Made by a program: the position numbers and the translations under genes. Source: Antedon mediterranea (taxonomy: Eukaryota; Echinodermata; Crinoidea; Comatulida; Antedonidae). Taken from it: 64,000 nucleotides of DNA. The stretch is taken from assembly GCF_964355755.1 (NCBI RefSeq), contig NC_092677.1, positions 25,266,101-25,330,100 on the forward strand, written 5' to 3'. Of this stretch, positions 48,206 through 60,287 are shown in pieces. The notes beneath the pieces were generated by a model, which ran no database searches, was not told the origin of the DNA, and was given only the letters and a program-made list of their open reading frames with translations. Positions within the stretch are counted from its first letter, which is position 1; the number at the start of each line of letters is the position of its first letter.

Positions 48206-49233
48206 TGTTCATATCCATTAGCGAAAAAAAGATGTTCGTTGCGGCGCTCATCATGTTGTCGGCGGTGCTTATCGAGATGCGACCATTCGATCATTTAAGA
48301 TATTATTTTAATCTTCATGTTTTGTCATCAAAGGAATACAACACACACAACAAACGTATCAAATGCACACGAAATAATTAAATCGAAAACAGAATCATAT
48401 CACTAACGAAATATCATCCATCTTTATTTCTTATTCTCCCGAGTGGTTTTTTTTAATGTAGGTGTTGAATTATGAAACATAATATTAGTTTTTGTTTTCA
48501 AGGACGAGAAGCAGTAACAAATTACGTATTTATTTGTTTTTATTTTTATATAATACTAATATTATTAACTTTATTTATCTTATATCTTATATCACTTAAT
48601 ACATTTGAAAATGCATTCGTATGCGGATATGAATTAAATCAGGTATCTATAACAAAGGCAGCCGCTTATGTTAAATTTAAAAAAAATTCTGCTTTATATC
48701 TTTTCAAAATAAATGTTAATAAAAGTTACATGTTTGTGGGAATATAGAATAGGGTAATCGCGTGAGCTCATTTTCATTAAAGGCGAGGTCCAGGACGCAA
48801 TTGTTTTATTGCAGTTTTATACCTTATTACCGGCATTTTATATGCATTTTTCTTGTTGTCTTTGTGTACATAATTATGTTGACAATGATTTTGACCAAAT
48901 AAATTAATGAATGAATGGTTAGAAATGTTTAAGCCACGCAAATTGATTGAATTGGTGCTTGACGAACGATGAACTCTCGTCTGCTGTTCCTCGGTATCGC
49001 CACCATGATTTAAGACGCCATATTGGTTAACTGATAATGATTATTTATGAATTAATTGTGAAAATGTATTACACGGCTGCGGTGTGTATATTGTGTTACA
49101 TTAGCCTGTGGTAGACGGGTAAATGTGGAGCATATGCAAACATTTACTATTATACCATAGATACATTGGTAATATTGCACATGGTTCTTCTCCTATGTTT
49201 TGAATATTAAATGACGATTGAGCAAGAACATCC

Positions 49234-49515
49234 TAAAGCGTGGTTCCCACTAGCGACGTAACACAAGGACGTAACTCAACGCAAGTGAATTGACCAATCA
49301 CAGGCGATGGCTTATTCGCTTGTGATTGCTAAAGCGTGGTTCCCACTAGCGACGCAACGCAAGGACGTAACGCAACCGCAAGTGAATTGACCAATCACAA
49401 GCGATGGCTTATTCGCTTGTGATTGCTAACTGTCCCTAACTTCGCTTGTCATTGGTTAAAACGCTTGCGTTGCGTTTACGTCCTTGCGTTACGTTCTAGT
49501 GGGAACCAAGCTTAA
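49234..49515. repeat. M2 MITE, full copy preceded by a half copy
   Basis: 49234-49331 is a left half; 49332-49515 is a full hairpin ending GTTCTAGTGGGAACCAAGCTT. The repeated left half suggests a tandem duplication or nested insertion. Confidence 0.88.
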
Positions 49516-49812
49516 AGCTCTGTCTACACTATCAAACTAGTTTGACAGAAAAAAAGTGTGATGTGCCCAAATATGGTAGTGATATGCTTAAATGGTAGTG
49601 ATACTGACATCATCATGTCCATTATGGTCACATCACATCTTTTCCTAAAGCTCTGTCTACACTATCAAACTAGTTTGACACAAAAAAAGTGTGATGTGCC
49701 TAAATATGGTAGTGATATGCTTAAATATGGTAGTGATAGTGACATCATCATGTCCATTATGGTCACATAACATCTTTTTGGTACATGAAGATTGATAGTG
49801 TGGACAGAGCTT
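49514..49812. repeat. M1 MITE with duplicated left half
   Basis: Two AAAGCTCTGTCTACACTATC starts (49514, 49646) and one right end (GATAGTGTGGACAGAGCTTA). It abuts the M2 copy directly. Confidence 0.85.
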
Positions 49813-49855
49813 AATGGCGTTTGAAGGACACAATCTAAATCTGATGTTTGTGCAT

Positions 49856-49932
49856 CTTATTTACATCGCGTCATCTACTTTACATCGCGTCATCTTCTTT
49901 ACATTGCGTCACCTTATTTACATCGCGTCATC
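49856..49932. repeat. 20-bp tandem repeat
   Basis: Four copies of TTTACATCGCGTCATC plus a variable TTCT/TACT/TTAT spacer. Confidence 0.85.
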
Positions 49933-50192
49933 AATTTTGATTATGTAAACGCGATTGTGTTATTGCGTTTGTTCACGAGTAGCTCGACGTTCTTAACTTA
50001 CTCGTGTACAAATTCGTGATAACAACCATTACTTGGTATGTTGATTCAAACGTTGATCTTTTAACAGATCAGCAGTCGTTCGTCAGTGATGTGTGTTATT
50101 GTTTGTTTAGTAACATTCAATTCTTACCTAAAATGGTTAAACGTAATTTGCTTAAAGATGTGTTGTCCTCCAAAAAAAATATTTGTAAAACA

Positions 50193-50465
50193 TTTTTTGT
50201 TGAATTGCTATTTTAATGTCACGTAATAGTTGGAAAAAATTGAATCTAAACAAAATTTATTTACTTGAAAAAACTGTAATTTAAAGCCAAAAAATGGTCA
50301 AATTGGCTGCCAGCCAATAGACTTTTGGTTAAATTTAACCATTTATTATGTGAAAACATTATTTTTTTTACGTTTTTTTTTCTACGGAAGTGATTAACTT
50401 TATTAAAGCTACAAAATAACCTATTCAAAGTCTGATTTAATTAATCTTTTGTGGGACAATACATA
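50193..50465. repeat. M6 interspersed repeat, copy 1
   Basis: Core GTCAAATTGGCTGCCAGCCA followed by TTGGTTAAATTTAACCATTT and GAAGTGATTAACTTTATTAA. Copies at 52850-53045 (inverted, diverged) and 57750-57930. Confidence 0.75.
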
Positions 50466-50567
50466 TTTTTTTAAGGAGTGTAATTAAAATAGATTGTATT
50501 CCTATTACGAGCGTGCTATGATCTTGGATATAAAGTACACACAGGGCATATGATACATTGAAGATCG

Positions 50568-50707
50568 GTTCGGACCCAACGCAAGGACGCATACGCAACG
50601 CAATTGATTATTACCAATCACAAGCGATGGCTTATCCAAACTGTCTATTGTCATTGGTCAAATCACTTGCGTTACGCTTACGTCCTTGCGTTGCGTCCTA
50701 GTGGGAA
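50568..50707. repeat. M2 MITE
   Basis: ACGCAAGGACGCATACGCAA on the left, TTGCGTCCTAGTGGGAAC on the right; the extreme left end is worn. Confidence 0.8.
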
Positions 50708-51559
50708 CAACAATGATGTTTGCGAAGACGAGAGGAGATGCGAAGACGAGATAATATCGATTTCATTTTCTTCCACAACGCGACTCTACAGCTCACTATA
50801 TGTCGGTCGGTCAGTTGGTCGGTTAACACTAACTTGAGCACGCGACTGCAGCCATGTAGATGGCCTTCTTTTCCTGATTGTTTGTATTCGAGACAGGGTC
50901 ACAATGCAAAACAGGTTTTCTTTTACCTGATTGTGTAATCCTGTATTGTTACATAAACAAACATTTCGAATTCATAAATATATTACTAACAAACAGTTCC
51001 ACTGTTAGTGTTAGCTATAGTGTGTTTTTTAGTGAAATTAATTTACTACCGAGTTCTTCTCGTCCTCGTAAGTTGCAACTTTAGTTATACCAGGGAAGAG
51101 TAAACATTCAATGGTTATACTACTGTATTTGTTTTTAACAAGCATGTTGATGTTACAATTCTAAAATATCCACACGGTTTGTTTTCCTCAATAACATTAG
51201 ACAAACAAATTAACATAAACTGAACTAATGAACCAGAACTGAAACTGAACTAAACTTATTTAATATAAACTATGGAATAACAGTAATACAAACCGATAAT
51301 TGACGCGTTAGAGACATATGGAAATGTAAGGTAAACGGTAATTCGTTTTAAATGTCACATTGACGACAAATGGAAACATTGACAATGCTTATAAACCCCA
51401 CTTAATCCTAGGCTAATAAGCTGGGAGTGTTTCTGGATTACTATCGTCGCCGTTGATGTAAATAATACGGAATGACTTCAACATTAATGCTATTTGATTA
51501 CTAACATGTTCTCTTAAGGCTATCATTTCCGATAATACAATGTTCACAGTGTCATGTAC

Positions 51560-51865
51560 AACAACAGCTCCACTCAACTCGAAATCGTTTTGCTCTCAGG
51601 ACTATAATATATATATACATATACATTTATGGTTACCTTACAGCAGCAGCTACACTCAACTCGAAATCGTTTTGCTCTCAGAACTATAATATATCTACAC
51701 ATTTATGGTTACCTTACAGCAGCAGCTACACTCAACTCGAAATCGTTTTGCTCTCAGAACTATAATGTATCTACACATTTATGATTACCTTACAGTAGCA
51801 GCTACACTCAACTCGAAATCGTTTTGCTCTCAGAACTATAATGTATCTATACAATTGTATGATTA
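51560..51865. repeat. Four tandem copies of a unit of about 80 bp
   Basis: Each unit carries CAACTCGAAATCGTTTTGCT, CTCAGAACTATAATGTATCT and ACCTTACAGCAGCAGCTACA. The unit is conserved enough to look recent. No coding role is evident. Confidence 0.92.
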
Positions 51866-52849
51866 CTTTCCTAAGGCTTGATTTGTAAGATGCAGACTAC
51901 TACAACTGCGCTCCACACAAATTTGTCTCATTTTCAAAAAGTTATACCAAGCTTCAATTTAACCATTTTTTTCTCATAATTTATATCATTCAATTAATTT
52001 GGTAAAAACTCTTTGAATAACAATATTTTTAAAAGAATTTACATTAAAAAATGATATGTATAAATCATAAGAGAACATTATGGTAAATAATTATAATGGA
52101 TAGAGAAATGATTACAACAAATCATGTATGTTACAGATAATAACAACAATACAATGTTAGAACAAATATGTATAAATTACTATATTGATATGAAAATTTA
52201 TATGGTGGAAATTAAAGTGGGATGAACCTACATATGATAAAAAAAAAACCAATATTATACAGGCATACGATAGTTAATACAAGAACTTGATTACAAGAAA
52301 TACACCAGAAATGGTAGTTAAAATGTTACAGTAAGTATAACATGTTTAGCAAACAAGTTGAATAAAAGTATACTACTGACTGTTATAATAATGATGAATT
52401 TAAATCAATTTTTATCTAAAGAGAGTGTACATTGCAAAAAAGAAAATCCACAAAGAAATAATTGAAAATAAAGTTAATTCACCAAGATTGTAAAAACAAG
52501 TAAAATAATCTATATCCACATTTATGAGACGTTAGAAAATGAGTAAAAAATCATTTATCATCACATTCGTATTTGTAATGTCAAAATACAATGCCCCAGG
52601 GGAAGTAAGTATGTAACTAAAACTTTTTCTATTACAATTCAGTATTTTTTATTAGCATTATTAGCTTTGCAATAACAGAGTAAATATAATTTATTTATTT
52701 ATCTATTTTATGTAATGATAACTATTCAATTCATAATTTAATAACATGTTAATATAATTATTCCTATATAAATGTCAACATGATTCATTTATCCATTTAT
52801 TTTAGTTGTTCAAAATCAATTTCAATAACAATATACAATAACAACACGA
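51866..52849. other. Very AT-rich, no gene seen
   Basis: Low-complexity AT-rich sequence without an open frame of note or a recognised element. Confidence 0.5.
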
Positions 52850-53045
52850 TTGCACGCAATACACAAAAACCACTGGCTGGTAGCCAATTTGACAATTTTT
52901 TAAATTATAGTTTTTTTAGGTAAATAATTTTAATAGGGTTTTTTTCATCCCGTTTTTAGTCAAAGTGACTAACTAGTATGTGACATTAAAATAATATATT
53001 CAACAGCAAAAAATTAAAAAATATTTTCTCAGGGGGACAATTAAT
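52850..53045. repeat. M6 interspersed repeat, inverted copy
   Basis: GGCTGGTAGCCAATTTGAC is the complement of the M6 core. Further matches include TATGTGACATTAAAATAATA against TATTTTAATGTCACGTAATA of copy 1. Confidence 0.65.
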
Positions 53046-53106
53046 ACATCTTTAAAAGTAGAAAAACTTGAGATAAAACATATTGGTATCTAATTGGCGC
53101 GCGTAT

Positions 53107-53287
53107 TAAAGCTTGGTTCCCACTAGAACGTAACGCAAGGACGTAAACGTAACGCAAGCGTTTTAACCAATGACAAGCGAAGTTATAGACAGTTAGCAAT
53201 CACAAGCGAATAAGCCATCGCTTGTGATTGGTCAATTCACTTGCGTTACGTCCTTGCGTTGCATCGCTAGTGGGAACCACGCTTTAG
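53107..53287. repeat. M2 MITE, full copy
   Basis: AAGCTTGGTTCCCACTAGAA to CGCTAGTGGGAACCACGCTT, with TA flanking each end. Confidence 0.92.
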
Positions 53288-53497
53288 GATCGAATAAGTA
53301 ACCCACTAATTAGTGTAGTAAGTTAATATGTTATAATTGATTTATATACTATCTTTACGATTCTAATAAATAACTTTTTCTGAGATGAACATTATAAAAT
53401 GAGTAATGTTGTTAATATCAAAAACAGTAGTAGGCCTAAGTATCAAAATCAATTTCAATAATGTTTATTTTAATAGTTTAAATAGAAATACTGTGTG

Positions 53498-54002
53498 AAG
53501 CTCTGTCTACATTATATCAAACTTTAAGCTGATTTTCCACTAGGCGAATTTGTTAGCGTGAATCGAAAGCGTTAGCTTATACGCATGCGTATTCATGTTT
53601 CCATCTTCCAAATCTCTATCTACGCATGCGTATAACCTGACGCATTCGATTCGCTCGAACAAATTCGCCTAGTGGAAAATCGGCTTTATGTGACAAACAA
53701 ATGAGATGTGCCCATATATGGACACGATTATGTAATATCATTACCATATTTGGCCATATCACTACCGTGTTTGGGCATATCACTACCATATTTGAGCATA
53801 TCACTACCATATTTGGGCATATCACTACTATATTTGGGCACATCACTACTATATTTGGCCATATATCACTACTGTATTTGGGCATATCACTACCATATTT
53901 GGGCATATCACTACCATATTAGGGCATATCACTACTATATTTGGGCATATCACTACTATATTTGGGCACATCACACTAGTTTGATGGTGTGGACATAGCT
54001 TA
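53498..54002. repeat. M1 MITE with nested M3 and expanded core
   Basis: The M1 left end (AAGCTCTGTCTACATTATAT) is split after ATCAAACTTTA by an M3 copy and resumes at TGTGACAAACAAATGAGATG. Its core has expanded into about ten copies of a 21-bp unit, TTTGGGCATATCACTACCAT. The right end is GTGTGGACATAGCTTAAT. Confidence 0.9.
53527..53684. repeat. M3 palindromic MITE, copy 2, nested in M1
   Basis: AGCTGATTTTCCACTAGGCG to CGCCTAGTGGAAAATCGGC, flanked by TTTA on both sides (53523-53526, 53685-53688), a likely target-site duplication. Contains two ACGCATGCGTA motifs like copy 1. Confidence 0.9.
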
Positions 54003-54035
54003 ATAGAAGATACTCGCAACAAATAAATAATACGA

Positions 54036-54665
54036 ACTAGAGGGTACTCCGAGAGTACAAACCTCCGCCTACTGTAAAATTCCTCTACATAAAATGCCCC
54101 CTGAATATTTTTTTAAACATTTTTTTTTATTAGTTCTAAGTGTAAATATGTTAACTGCACACTACAAAGTTGTGGATGACAGTGTGGTGTAATGGTTATG
54201 TATCCAGCCTCTCACAGTTGAGGTCGCTGGTGGTTCAAGCCCCACTGAGGGTTTTTTTTTTTAATTATTTTTTTATTTTTTATTTTTTTTTTTTTGATGG
54301 ACCTTGATCTTTGACCCTGACCCTTCAAAATGTAACCACAATTATATGATGTGTCATTGATCATTGTGGCTAAGTTTGGTGAGAATCGGATCAAAACTGT
54401 GGTCTCTAGACAGTAAAATAGTTTTTTGTTAGTTGTGACCTTGACCTATGACCTTTCCCCCTCAAATTCGAACTCGTCCGAGCTTTTTGGGCATAGATCA
54501 TTGTGTCCAAATTTGGTTAGAATCGGACAAAAACTGTGGCCTCCAGGCTGTTCACAGACACACACACAAACACACAAACACACACACACAAACACACAAA
54601 CACACACACACACACACACAAACACAAACATACAGGGGTGAAAACATAACCTCCTTGGCGGAGGT
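54036..54665 (+). repeat. Composite SINE-like element
   Basis: A tRNA-like head at about 54180-54250 has box A-like TGGTGTAATGG and box B-like GGTTCAAGCCC. It is followed by a T-rich run, then two diverged tandem copies of 'TTTGGTGAGAATCGGATCAA ... AAAACTGTGG' and an (ACACAA)n tail. ACCTCCGCC at 54060 and GGCGGAGGT near 54655 are inverted ends. Likely a SINE or SINE composite. Confidence 0.65.
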
Positions 54666-54922
54666 AATAAAGGTAGTTCAGAATCTTGATATTATTACTG
54701 TTTATTTCACGTTACATATTACAACATTGAGGTCGCGGTTTTAACCAAACATAATACTATTTTATTAATTTCTTTTAAAATGTTGTTTTACATTTTAAAT
54801 TAATCAAACCGAAGGTTATTTAAAAGATTATATTCCTATGAACAATGGTCGAAATTAGAAGGAGAGACATCTGTTAACCAAGTAAGCACTTATACGTCAC
54901 TCATGATGTGTAGGCTACACAC

Positions 54923-55218
54923 TAAAGCTTGGTCCCCACTAGGAGGCACAGCGCAAGGACGTAAGCGCGACCAATCACAAGCGACAGTTAAGCGTGGTTC
55001 CCATTGAGCGTGGTTCCCACTAGAACGCAACGCAGCAAACGTATCGACGCGAAGTGCTGTATTGCGTAATTACAAGTGGGAACCGACGACACAACAGTGC
55101 TGCAAACATCGCAGGTTTGATTTCACGCAGGCGGGGGCAAACACAATTATTGTAAGGGCATTTTCTTACGTTGCGCAAGTCGCATTACGTTGCGTCGGTA
55201 GTGGCAACCAAGCTTTAA
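54923..55218. repeat. M2 MITE cluster, second subfamily
   Basis: Three left ends (about 54923, 54990, 55007) and one right end (GCAACCAAGCTT). The core has GGAACCGACGACACAACAGT and CGGGGGCAAACACAATTATT, shared with 59190-59365 and 63727-63917. Confidence 0.85.
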
Positions 55219-55708
55219 TGGTCTATGCGCCATTCGTTCCGGGTTTGGTGGATTTTGTGGGGAGATGCGGAGATGTTTATTTCACTCTATTGATCTTCTA
55301 TATAATATAACCTTTCGCTACACGTACGTAAAAATTAAAACTTTTTTCCATAGCCAATTAATGAGGCTAGTTATTACCAAAGTTAATTCGATGTAATATT
55401 ACGATCATAATTAAATCCTTGACCTCCTTTGGTTTAAACTATGAATTAAATTTTTACCTTATAGGTTCGTTTAGCTGTTACTGCCGAGCATATTAATTGA
55501 AATTGATAGTGTAACCTGTCCCTTCGCAGTGTAATCTAACCTAGCCAATCTTTGAAATTATTAATGTAAGGCTAGCCCCGAGCGCGGTTCTCAAAGTAAG
55601 CAGTTGGCCTACGCCGCTGGACTTTATCCCTGAAGGCAACAGATTGATGATAATAGTGGTATCGACAAGGTATCTACTGCCAGGTTCATTATCATTGCTT
55701 GCCATCAA

Positions 55709-55873
55709 TGCTTAAAGCCTTGTCTACACTATCAAACTTTATGTGACAAAAAAATGTGATGTGCCTATATATGGACATGATGATATCATATCACTACCAT
55801 ATTTGGGCATATCACTACCATATTTGGGTACATCGCACTTTTTTTGTCAAACTAGTTAGTTTAGACAGAGCCT
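55709..55873. repeat. M1 MITE
   Basis: GCCTTGTCTACACTATCAAA to AAACTAGTTAGTTTAGACAGAGCC. Confidence 0.85.
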
Positions 55874-55875
55874 AA

Positions 55876-56157
55876 CGTTGTTTCCACACACATGCAACGT
55901 TAGACGTACGCGCAAACCCAATTTAACCAATCACAAGCAACAGTTCGATGAATCGTCGATCGTTTGTGATTAGATAAATTACGTTGCGTCCAATGGTAAC
56001 TAATGCTTGGAGACGTAAAAGAAGAACGTAACGCAACGTATAAGTGATTTGACCAATCACAAGCAATGGATTATTCAAACTGTCGCTTGTCATTAGTCAA
56101 CTTTCTTGCGCTTCGTGTACGTCCTAGCGTTGCATCCTCTAGTGGTAACCAAGCTTA
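55876..56157. repeat. M2 MITE remnants
   Basis: Two diverged copies in series; the last ends GTCCTAGCGTTGCATCCTCT then AGTGGTAACCAAGCTTAA. Confidence 0.7.
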
Positions 56158-56943
56158 AGCTCAGATACTATTTTAAGCAATGTCAGAAAGTATACGATTT
56201 AGAAGAAGAGCGACATGTCAATATTCTACCATTTAGCCTTAGGTTTTTCAAAAGTACGTTCTTTTTAAATGTGTATTTTCCTGTGTTTAAATGATGAATG
56301 AATCTCATGATTATAGCATGCATTATTTTAATAGCAGCGATAGTATTTTCTAAATCAACCTGTTGTATGATTATTGTAGTAATGATGCTATTCAATTATC
56401 ACACCGCATCTTCTTCGAAATCTATACAATTATTCATTTCTCAATCTAGCTAGACCGGACAAGATATCTAAATCGCAGATGTTTCAGATTATGTTTAACC
56501 AATACATCGTTTATAAAGATTAATTATCGGGCATTTATCAAATTATTTACGTAACGCGTGAAGGCGTTGGCGGACAAAATAAAACGATGTTGTTAAGAAT
56601 CTACTGTGTATCTATCTCAAACGATTTATTTTATCAATCAGACGTATTGTCAAAAGAACTCGATAATTGATGCGTTTAAACGGCTTTTATTATTAACCGA
56701 TATACTTTGCGTTAATCTGATTGGCTGTTAAATAGTGCGTGGAAAAGACGCTCTTGTTTTGTAATATCTGCCGCCTTTTGTTTTCTTTTACATATTTATG
56801 AATAGTACTGTATAATTTTCTGCCTGGAATTATTGTTCATTCCTGATGATGATGATGATGATCAAATCAAGATCAAAACGTTGAATCATGACTTGCCTCT
56901 CGTTATTTGGAGTCAGTTTTATACTAGGCCTATGGTTAGTTTA

Positions 56944-57290
56944 CGGTGTGATATGTGTCACAGGGTTTTAATGACAGAAATAAATACTGTCTAAAAAAAG
57001 CTAGGCCTGGCTATAAGCATTTTATCACACTCACACTCCAAAGGTATCTAGTCGGCAGAACCCATATCGTCAAGCACGCGGATTGTAATTGATTGATTGA
57101 TTTGGATGAAACTCCCCTTGCCTCTATGGTTTAATATTGTACGGTGTGTTATGCCTCAGGGTTTAAATGACAGAAATAAATACTTTCTAAAAAAAGCTAG
57201 GCCTATAGCTACAAGCATTTTATGACACGTTCTAAAGAACCAAATCGTCAAGAACGCGGATTGTAATTTGAAAGAAACTTCCCTTGCCTC
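56944..57290. repeat. Tandem duplication of about 198 bp
   Basis: ATGACAGAAATAAATACT, AAAAAAAGCTAGGCCT, AAGCATTTTAT and ACGCGGATTGTAATT occur in the same order in both halves. Neither half has a convincing open frame. Confidence 0.85.
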
Positions 57291-57749
57291 TAGAGAAGTA
57301 ATCATCGTGTCTAATTGATTTAGCTTAGTTCTTAAGTTATGGATTATTATATATAACATCCTAGCATTACAATTCGCATAGTGTCAACAACGATGCCGTA
57401 GGATAATGACTTAGCCAGTTACGCACTTACTTGAATGTTAGTCTTTCAACGCAATTGTATACTTATTCATGTTACGAGTTTCTTCTCTACAAATAAATTA
57501 TTATTATTGATCGTTAATTATCGTTAAATTCCAATATTATTTAATTTAACAACATTTATACAGGATTACACAATCAATCAATATCAATACAAACAAATCA
57601 GGAAAAAAATGTTTAGTTTTGTATGAAAAAAATGAGATTGATATCCAGATTTGAATGAAGTAATTTTGGGGAATATTTAATTTCAGTTGGTAGGTTATTC
57701 CGTATTTTAGAGCCTGCTTTGAATATTATGACCTGCTTAGCCTTTGGCT

Positions 57750-57930
57750 ACAATGCAAATATGGTCAAATTGGCTGCCAGCCAATGGGTTTTTGGTTGAA
57801 TTTAACCATTTATTATGTTATTTTATAAGTGAAAACATAATTTTTGGGGGTTTTTCTACAGAAGTGATTAACTTTATTAAAACTAAAAAATAACCTAATC
57901 AAAGTTTGTTTTAATTAAGCTTCATTTTAA
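57750..57930. repeat. M6 interspersed repeat, copy 3
   Basis: GTCAAATTGGCTGCCAGCCA, then AATTTAACCATTTATTATGT, then GAAGTGATTAACTTTATTAA. Confidence 0.78.
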
Positions 57931-58600
57931 TACATCTTATTATTGGTCACTACCAGTAGCACCTTATACAACAGTTGGCGGGTATCACACGTGTTATAGA
58001 AATAACTGCTCACACAAATTGATTATCTATTCAACTGAAATCTTCTTTATAGAGTAACGATGGCCAGAAGAATAAAACTTGCCATGTCATTACCTCGTAA
58101 GGTTGATTAAAACACCTGTGTTCTTTTCAATCAATTCGAGCTAGTTTTTTTATTTTCACTAAATTTATCAACTTATTATAAATAACATATTTGCCTAAAG
58201 GCATTTTACAATAAAAATTTATGACGATTGAAAAAAAAGTAGGTCTAACAATTAGAATTTAATGTAAAGGAATACACATCACACCTAACACAATGGTAAA
58301 CAAAATCAAAGGGAGTGATAACAATAACTTCAACAGCCAAAAATAATCTACTTTCCACATTGGTGGCGCTATTGAATTAGAAAATTTAAATATCAAAACA
58401 AACATATTTTAAAATAGTATACAAAATAAAACACTTTAAAACTCTAAATGTATAAAATATAATCTAAATATTTATTTTATAATATTTTAGTTGTTAAATC
58501 AAAAATTAAAACTTAAAAATAAAAATAAAGAGTAATTTTGACACTTATTTTGTACGAAATGAATTGTCCATTATATACCAACCAGCAGCAATCATCAGGT
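57931..58600. other. Non-coding upstream of U12
   Basis: AT-rich. It should hold the U12 proximal sequence element, but I cannot identify one without a species consensus. Confidence 0.5.
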
Positions 58601-58602
58601 AT

Positions 58603-58633
<31 letters not shown>

Positions 58634-58751
58634 GTCCGGGTGACTCCGGGTTCCACAGTCTAATTCTGTGAGAAATTTTTCTATGGGGAAAGGTTGCCCT
58701 CGGTGTGACTTGCCTACTTTCGCGAGATGCCCGGGTCGAGTGATCTACCCC
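58601..58751 (+). ncRNA. RNU12: U12 small nuclear RNA
   Basis: This is the U12 RNA of the minor (U12-type) spliceosome, which pairs with the branch site of U12-type introns. The 5' end ATGCCTTAAACTAATGAGTA then AGGAAAATAACGA matches the highly conserved U12 start, including the AAGGAA branch-pairing segment. Stem IIa forms from GAGTCCGG and CCGGGTTC, which pair throughout if G-U pairs are allowed; stem IIb forms from CACAG and CTGTG. An Sm-type site (AAATTTTT, 58673-58680) follows. The 3' domain has AAAGGTTGCCCTC and TGCCTACTTTCGCGAGATGC as in other U12 RNAs, ending near GATCTACCCC. The length of about 151 nt equals the usual 150. It appears intact; a pseudogene copy cannot be excluded without the promoter. 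Confidence 0.93.
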
Positions 58752-59107
58752 TCACCAAAAACTAAAATAAACAAATAGTAGAACTACAATTAAACCATTT
58801 CAGAGACCGGTTCTGCCGCGTGAATAATGTTGGAATGGTGTGTTACAATAATTACATCGATCTCTATTAATGATCACACTTCCCCCAGCGTATATTTAGT
58901 ACAACATTAGAGATGAGTGACCTATTCACATATAATTGTCATACAAGATGATTTATGAATCAAACCAATTATCCATTTTGTGTGAAGTGCTGGTATTCAA
59001 TTGACATTATAATGACACAGAATAGAATGATGTGTTGATCGATCATGTTTTTATTTTGAGAAACAATATATATCTTCATTATCATCAATGTGTACGTACT
59101 GTTACAG
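58752..59107. other. Non-coding, nothing recognised
   Basis: AT-rich sequence between U12 and an M2 MITE. Confidence 0.5.
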
Positions 59108-59365
59108 TACTTGGTTCACACTAGGACGTAAACGCAATGACAAAGCGATTGAGTGTACATTGTGATTATGCTAGTTGCTCTCTTTTTCTGGGTTCTTCCT
59201 ACTAGAACGCAGCGACGTATTGACGCAAAGTACTATATTGTGGGAACCGACGACGCAATAGTGCTGCAAACATCGCAGTTTGATTGCACGCAGGCGGGGG
59301 CAAACACAGTTATTGGAAGGGCATTTTCTTACGTTGCGTCGCTAGTGGAAACCAAGCTTTATGGG
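59108..59365. repeat. M2 MITE, second subfamily
   Basis: Contains GGAACCGACGACGCAATAGT, CAGGCGGGGGCAAACACAGT and TTGGAAGGGCATTTTCTTAC; ends CGCTAGTGGAAACCAAGCTT. Confidence 0.85.
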
Positions 59366-60287
59366 TATATTATTATTTATTTGTATGTGTAGGTATCTAA
59401 TTTCGTTGTAATGTGTATACTAATTTTCATTTAACTGCTAATACGCACGCGCGTACACACATCGTACAGCTATGTTGCGATTTTATTAATACTAACAGTA
59501 ACCCGTTTCTTTTTCTGCCTTAATATGTTGTTATATACTACATGGGCAAGTATAATAACAGCGCACTTAATAATCAGATAATTAAATTATCAAAATAAAA
59601 ACAAATTGTATCCGCGAATAAAATTCGGAACCACTGTATTTATATTACGGCCATTGGTTTGTTATACACTATTCCTTCACTTCAATATATGTAGGCTAAA
59701 AATTAAAGCAATAGTACAGTGGATATGGAAATTTGACTTTACTTTTGAAATAAAAGACGCTAAAGAAAAATTGTGCTGTGTAAATTAGATGATGCGCGCA
59801 AACACATAACGAAAGTATAAAAATGCCAAACTATATTATTTTGTTGGTGTTTTTCGTGGTGTATTAATTATTTGATACGTATAGAGATAAAAAAAAAAGT
59901 GGACAAAAATCGAATGAAAAACACATCGCTGCGGAAACACGAATTAAGTTTATTCATTTACATTTTATTTTTATTTCACTGGTTTTGATATTTTGCAATT
60001 TTTTTGTATGGGAGATTTGTTACGTACTTGCTACTTTTGTAATTAAAGTGTGGTCTACCAGAAACCCGTGCTCCGCACCGTGTGTCTACCTTAATAATAA
60101 TTCACATGGCATGATTATTAAGTATAATAAAAGCGTACTTTTCCCGGCCACGATATTTCTTTTCGTACATAAGTTGGGGACCCCTCATGAGACGTCACAA
60201 AATATGAATGAATATTCATTAATCATGTCCATAAGCTACGTTATAAATGAGCGAACAATTTGCTAATACTGTACAAAGGTTTTCTGT
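59366..60287. other. Non-coding, nothing recognised
   Basis: AT-rich sequence with several short open frames that look random. Confidence 0.5.

Noticed and set aside
48472-48747. 91-aa hydrophobic open frame
   Set aside because: AT-rich, codon use looks random, no splice partners and no recognisable domain.
49856-49932. CRISPR-like array
   Set aside because: The 16-bp repeats have 4-bp spacers and occur in an animal genome; it is a simple tandem repeat.
53616-53998. Repeated IWAYHYHIWAYHY-type and VVICPNMVVICPN-type proteins
   Set aside because: They come from the expanded 21-bp core of the M1 MITE.
59985-60266. 93-aa open frame
   Set aside because: No domain, no splice context, AT-rich composition like the surrounding non-coding DNA.
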